Source of the DNA: Octadecabacter algicola
GTDB taxonomy: Bacteria > Pseudomonadota > Alphaproteobacteria > Rhodobacterales > Rhodobacteraceae
DNA length: 64,000 bases
Assembly (NCBI RefSeq): GCF_021532625.1
Contig: NZ_JAKGAR010000002.1
Coordinates: 124,001 to 188,000 of the forward strand
Direction of reading: 5' to 3'
Part shown: positions 60,559 through 64,000 of the stretch, in pieces
Numbering within the stretch: the stretch's first letter is position 1
How the letters are laid out: each line of letters begins with the position of its first letter
The notes under the pieces: model-generated
Told to the model about the DNA's origin: nothing
What the model saw: only the letters and a program-made list of their open reading frames with translations
The model's database searches: none
Program-made: the position numbers and the translations under genes

Positions 60559-62136
60559 ATGGCAAGAATCGCGTTCATCCTGCTGTGTCACAAAGACCCT
60601 GAAGCCATCGTGCAACAGGCCGAACAGCTGACGGCTGTTGGGGATTACATGTCGATCCATTTCGATGCCAGTGCCCCAAAAGAAGCATTTGCTTATATTC
60701 AAGAGCATTTGGGCGACAATCCCAACGTGACCTTTGCCAAAAAACGGATCAAATGCGGTTGGGGTGAATGGTCCCTCGTGCAGGCAACACTTTATGCCGT
60801 TGAGGCCGCCGTCGATGCCTTTCCACGCGCCACACATTTTTACATGGTTTCCGGCGATTGCATGGCAATCAAATCCGCAAGCCATGCAAAGGCCCTGCTG
60901 GACAGCGACGATTGTGACTACATCGAGAGTTTCGATTTCTTCGAGTCCGACTGGATCAAGACTGGCATGAAAGAAGAACGGCTGATCTATCGCCACTTCT
61001 TCAACGAGCGCACGCACAAGTCATTGTTTTACAATTCGTGGTGGGCGCAGCGAAAACTGGGCCTAGAACGGGAAATTCCGGCTGATTTGCAAATCATGAT
61101 TGGGTCACAGTGGTGGTGTCTGCGCCGTCGTACGATTGAGTGGATCATCGATATGACGAAAAATCGTCCTGATGTGATGAAATTCTTCCGCACGACGTGG
61201 ATTCCGGATGAGACGTTCTTTCAGACACTTGTCCGTCATCTGGTGCCAGAACCTGAAATTCGTACCCGCACGCTGACGTTCTTGATGTTTACCGACTACG
61301 GAATGCCGGTGACGTTTTACAACGATCACTATGACCTTCTGCTATCGCAAGATTTCCTGTTTGCGCGAAAAATCTCACCTGAGGCGACGCTGCTCAAGGA
61401 ACGCTTGGGCCGTCTTTATGCCTCTGATCGCGATGATTTCAGTATTTCCGGTGAGGGGCAAAAGCTGTTTAGCTTCCTGACTGGGCGCGGCCGGATCGGG
61501 CGGCGATTTGCACCGCGCTTCTGGGAAACCGAGACCTCCCTTGGGCGCGAACGCGAACTGCTAATTGTTGCCTGCAAGAAATGGCATGTTGCAAAGCGTC
61601 TCGTCGGGTCGATCAAACATCACACAAACATCCCGTCCATCGATTACCTGTTTAACGAAGAAGATACGGATCTTCCGGATCTGGGCGGCATTCAATCCAC
61701 GTTGAGTAAACGGACCCGCCACAGGCGTGCGCTGATGCGGATGTTGTTTGACTACTATGACACTGATCGGTTGATTATCTGTCTGGACACGGCGAACCTC
61801 GATTTGATGCAGGATTTCTTTAACGATCGCTCGACCACGCGGCTGTTGGAGCTGGAATGCGAATTCTCGGATGACTATTTGACGGGTCATGCCAAACGGG
61901 TCGGACTTGCCGGAGAAGAGACCGCGGAAGAAACCATGCAGCAGTTGTTGCCGACAATCCGTTACGATGTTGTCTATGAAAGCGACCGTATTCGTGATGC
62001 GGGCTTCGAGAACCATCTTCGCGTGCGCGAGGTCGCCAGCCCAGATGAAAACACAGCGCCCATCGCTGAATTCTTGAGCCTGTCCGAAGACGAGGCGCGT
62101 GCAATTGCCCAAACCCCATATCTGTTCGCCGACTAA
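60559..62136 (+). CDS. core-2/I-branching-type glycosyltransferase with extra C-terminal domain
   Basis: 525 residues. Residues 1-260 resemble beta-1,6-N-acetylglucosaminyltransferases (FILLCHKDPEAIVQQAEQL; YMVSGDCMAIK; SQWWCLRRRTIEWI; WIPDETFFQTLV). Residues about 300-525 form a second domain (ELLIVACKKWHVAKRLVGSIK...) of unknown function, the DUF5927/5928 arrangement of roseobacters. Cytoplasmic. Probably adds a GlcNAc-like residue to a surface polysaccharide. Confidence 0.8.
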   Translation: MARIAFILLCHKDPEAIVQQAEQLTAVGDYMSIHFDASAPKEAFAYIQEHLGDNPNVTFAKKRIKCGWGEWSLVQATLYAVEAAVDAFPRATHFYMVSGDCMAIKSASHAKALLDSDDCDYIESFDFFESDWIKTGMKEERLIYRHFFNERTHKSLFYNSWWAQRKLGLEREIPADLQIMIGSQWWCLRRRTIEWIIDMTKNRPDVMKFFRTTWIPDETFFQTLVRHLVPEPEIRTRTLTFLMFTDYGMPVTFYNDHYDLLLSQDFLFARKISPEATLLKERLGRLYASDRDDFSISGEGQKLFSFLTGRGRIGRRFAPRFWETETSLGRERELLIVACKKWHVAKRLVGSIKHHTNIPSIDYLFNEEDTDLPDLGGIQSTLSKRTRHRRALMRMLFDYYDTDRLIICLDTANLDLMQDFFNDRSTTRLLELECEFSDDYLTGHAKRVGLAGEETAEETMQQLLPTIRYDVVYESDRIRDAGFENHLRVREVASPDENTAPIAEFLSLSEDEARAIAQTPYLFAD

Positions 62137-62147
62137 GGATCGCCGCT

Positions 62148-62510
62148 ATGCAATTTGACTATGATGACCAGAATATCTTTGCCAAGATTTTGCGTGGCGA
62201 GATTCCAAACAACACCGTTTTTGAAAACGAGCATGCGCTTGCGTTTCGCGATATCAATCCGCAAGCACCGGTGCATGTTTTGGTGATCCCGAAGGGGCCA
62301 TACATGACTCTTGATCATTTCGCGCAGGATGCGAGCGCGGACGAGCAAGTCGGGTTTATGGCCGCAGTTGCCGAAGTTTGCCGCCTTGAAGGGGTCGAAG
62401 CGGGTTTCCGTGCGGTTGCGAATGCCCGCGAGGATGGCGTGCAAGAAGTGCCGCACTATCACCTGCATATTCTGGCCGGCCGCAATCTTGGACCAATGCT
62501 GGCGCGGTAA
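62148..62510 (+). CDS. HIT-family hydrolase
   Basis: 120 residues with the histidine triad in HYHLHILAG and the N-terminal IFAKILRGEIPNNTVFENEHALAFRDINPQAPVHVLVIPK. HinT-type nucleoside phosphoramidase or AMP-transferase fold. Lies 11 bp after the glycosyltransferase gene, likely in one transcript. Confidence 0.92.
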   Translation: MQFDYDDQNIFAKILRGEIPNNTVFENEHALAFRDINPQAPVHVLVIPKGPYMTLDHFAQDASADEQVGFMAAVAEVCRLEGVEAGFRAVANAREDGVQEVPHYHLHILAGRNLGPMLAR

Positions 62511-62560
62511 GCGGTTTCGAATTTGCTTTGCAAATCCGACGAGTGTGCCTTTGGCGCGCG

Positions 62561-63487
62561 TTAGTCCCGTGTGAGATTCAAGAAGACATCTTCTAGGTGG
62601 GGGTCTTCGGTGCGGATGTCTTTGATCAAAACGCCCGCTCCACGCAAGAGATCAAGGACTGCGTCGGCGCGTGTGTGTGATGTTTTATATGTGAAGGCTA
62701 AAGTGCCGTCATCGCGACGGGTCAGATCGATGCCTGCCGGAAGATCTGGTAAAGTCGCGTCACCATCTGGCGTTATCACTAATGTTTTGCTGTCCAGTTG
62801 CCCCAGCAGATTTGAGGTCGTGTCATTTGCGATAACCGATCCGTGGTTGATGATGGCGATTTGATCGCACATGGCCTCTGCTTCTTCTAGGTAATGGGTT
62901 GTGAGGATGATCGTCATGCCTTCGTCATTCAGGCGGCGCACATGGGCCCAAAGCTGATTGCGCAAATCGATATCTACGCCAGCAGTTGGTTCATCCAGCA
63001 CTAGGATTTGTGGCGAATGAACCAGCGCTTTGCCCAACAGCAATCGGCGTCGCATCCCGCCAGACAGCGATCTTGCATAAGCCTCGGCCTTGTCAGTGAG
63101 GCCGGTGAGTTCAAGCAGTTCTTCTGTGCGGCGTTGGGATTTTGGCACCCCGTATAGGCCTGCCTGCACATCCAACGACCCGCGCGGTGTGAAAAATGGG
63201 TCAAGGTTGGGTTCTTGCGGCATGATACCAATGGCAGCGCGGCTTTGGCGTGGGTTTTCGTCCTGATCGAAGCCCCAAATTTTCACTGAGCCTGCCGATT
63301 TTGTCACCAGCCCAGCCAGTATATTGATGATGGTAGATTTACCGGCCCCGTTCGGCCCAAGCAGCCCAAAGATCGATCCGCGCGGCACGCACAGGTCGAC
63401 ACCCGTAAGCGCTTCTTTGGCAGGGCTACGTTTACTTGAGGCATAGGTCTTTTTCAGCCCCGTGATCTCTAACGCGTTCTCTGACAT
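62561..63487 (-). CDS. ABC transporter ATP-binding protein
   Basis: 308 residues. Walker [13 protein letters not shown], signature [12 protein letters not shown], Walker [13 protein letters not shown] and H-loop LTTHYLEEA. Belongs to the DrrA/NodI/CcmA-like exporter group with C-terminal extension. Start set at 63487 (MSENALEIT); the longer frame has no support. No permease gene is adjacent in the window, so its partner is elsewhere. Confidence 0.9.
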   Translation of the reverse strand: MSENALEITGLKKTYASSKRSPAKEALTGVDLCVPRGSIFGLLGPNGAGKSTIINILAGLVTKSAGSVKIWGFDQDENPRQSRAAIGIMPQEPNLDPFFTPRGSLDVQAGLYGVPKSQRRTEELLELTGLTDKAEAYARSLSGGMRRRLLLGKALVHSPQILVLDEPTAGVDIDLRNQLWAHVRRLNDEGMTIILTTHYLEEAEAMCDQIAIINHGSVIANDTTSNLLGQLDSKTLVITPDGDATLPDLPAGIDLTRRDDGTLAFTYKTSHTRADAVLDLLRGAGVLIKDIRTEDPHLEDVFLNLTRD

Positions 63488-63580
63488 CAGGTGTTTCCCA
63501 TCTTGATTGGTGCCCTGTTTGACGGCTATACACTCTGCATGCAACGGCACGTTTTGTGCCCCCGACACAAAGGCCTACCT

Positions 63581-63760
63581 ATGACCCTTACCGCGCCAGA
63601 GACCAAGATCGTTAACCAACGACGCGTGGCCTGTGATGGCGGCGAAGGTGGTCTTGGGCACCCACGGGTCTGGCTGCAGATTCCGCTGAAAGAGGGTTAC
63701 GTTGAGTGCCCCTATTGCGATTGCAAATATGTTTATGGTGAAGACGCTGACGCGACCTGA
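63581..63760 (+). CDS. small zinc-finger protein (zf-CHCC family)
   Basis: 59 residues. Metal-binding pattern C...GHP...[23 protein letters not shown] and [12 protein letters not shown]. Matches the bacterial relatives of the mitochondrial complex I NDUFS6 subunit zinc domain. Short gene between the ABC ATPase (divergent) and the DUF2459 gene. Function in bacteria may relate to complex I assembly. Confidence 0.85.
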   Translation: MTLTAPETKIVNQRRVACDGGEGGLGHPRVWLQIPLKEGYVECPYCDCKYVYGEDADAT

Positions 63761-63772
63761 ATTCGGCAACGC

Positions 63773-64000
63773 ATGATCTGGTTAAGGCGACTCTTTCGGG
63801 CCGTCACTTGGGCACTTGTTCCCTTTATTTTGTATTTTGGTGTGGCCTTGCTGGGTGCGTTTGCCCCACAAAGCCCACGCGCGGGTGTTGGTGATGCACC
63901 AACGGATCGAGAGATCATCCTTGTTGCAGGGCTAATCCACTACGATATCTTATTGCCCGTAGACGACGCGACGCTGACAAATTTTGGCTTTCTGGAAAAC
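63773..64000 (+). CDS. DUF2459/TIGR02117-family protein, 5' part
   Basis: The window ends inside this gene. The first 76 residues show an N-terminal membrane anchor (AVTWALVPFILYFGVALLGAF) and then EIILVAGLIHYDILLPV, the characteristic H-x-D-x-x-L-P-V segment of the DUF2459 family. Function is unknown. Twelve bp after the zinc-finger gene. Confidence 0.75.
   Translation, partial: MIWLRRLFRAVTWALVPFILYFGVALLGAFAPQSPRAGVGDAPTDREIILVAGLIHYDILLPVDDATLTNFGFLEN

Overview
The window is chromosomal DNA from an alphaproteobacterium of the Rhodobacteraceae (Roseobacter group). This rests on the split atpI-atpB-atpE-atpF'-atpF operon, a MipZ division ATPase, a RimM/TrmD/bL19 order interrupted by lineage-typical insertions, a taurine/sulfite pathway of the roseobacter type, HmrR/CueR copper control and the general protein character. 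No phage, IS element, rRNA or CRISPR array was seen; there is one tRNA (anticodon CAT).

Layout. 1-4.7 kb: end of an RsmC-like methyltransferase, an SDR protein without the usual catalytic lysine, a small lipoprotein, and three haem biosynthesis genes (hemF, hemE, hemC). 4.9-8.1 kb: an arsenate-detoxification operon made of an ArsR-ArsC fusion, an arsenic-type GAPDH and the ArsJ exporter. 8.1-14.6 kb: FAD-linked oxidase, tRNA, a 5-oxoprolinase/hydantoinase fusion and an SMP-30 lactonase-like protein.

14.7-29.7 kb is the most coherent block: a taurine dissimilation cluster, all on the minus strand. Taurine-pyruvate aminotransferase (tpa) gives sulfoacetaldehyde; Xsc makes acetyl phosphate and sulfite; Pta and AckA use acetyl phosphate; a TauE/SafE protein probably exports a sulfur anion; SoeABC oxidises sulfite at the inner face of the membrane. 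The MocR-type regulator TauR lies upstream of xsc. Direct repeats with a 23-bp period occur upstream of both tpa and xsc and look like TauR sites. A 46-residue single-span membrane protein is translationally coupled between soeA and soeB. Two secreted Cys/Asp-rich repeat proteins, one carrying a trypsin-like protease domain, interrupt the cluster between tpa and tauR.

29.7-32.9 kb: copper ATPase and CueR/HmrR regulator behind a 19-bp-spacer MerR-type promoter. 32.9-37.5 kb: mipZ, an RhlE-type DEAD-box helicase with a long, strongly structured leader, a Nudix hydrolase and a PiT phosphate transporter. 37.6-46.8 kb: cupin, rpmE, rplS, a secreted esterase, an amino-acid permease, a stress-type protein behind a perfect FNR box, then the trmD-sulfotransferase-rimM-rpsP-chorismate mutase-GNAT-ffh operon. 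47-49.5 kb: membrane protein, azoreductase with divergent LysR regulator, and an apparently leaderless ArsR repressor with its operator. 49.6-52.4 kb: F0 ATP synthase operon. 52.4-64 kb: secreted FGE-like protein between copies of a short dispersed repeat, GntR regulator, secreted unknown, OmpA lipoprotein, Ada-like protein, nth, PfkB kinase, a divergent sulfotransferase/glycosyltransferase pair, HIT protein, ABC ATPase, zinc-finger protein and a partial DUF2459 protein.
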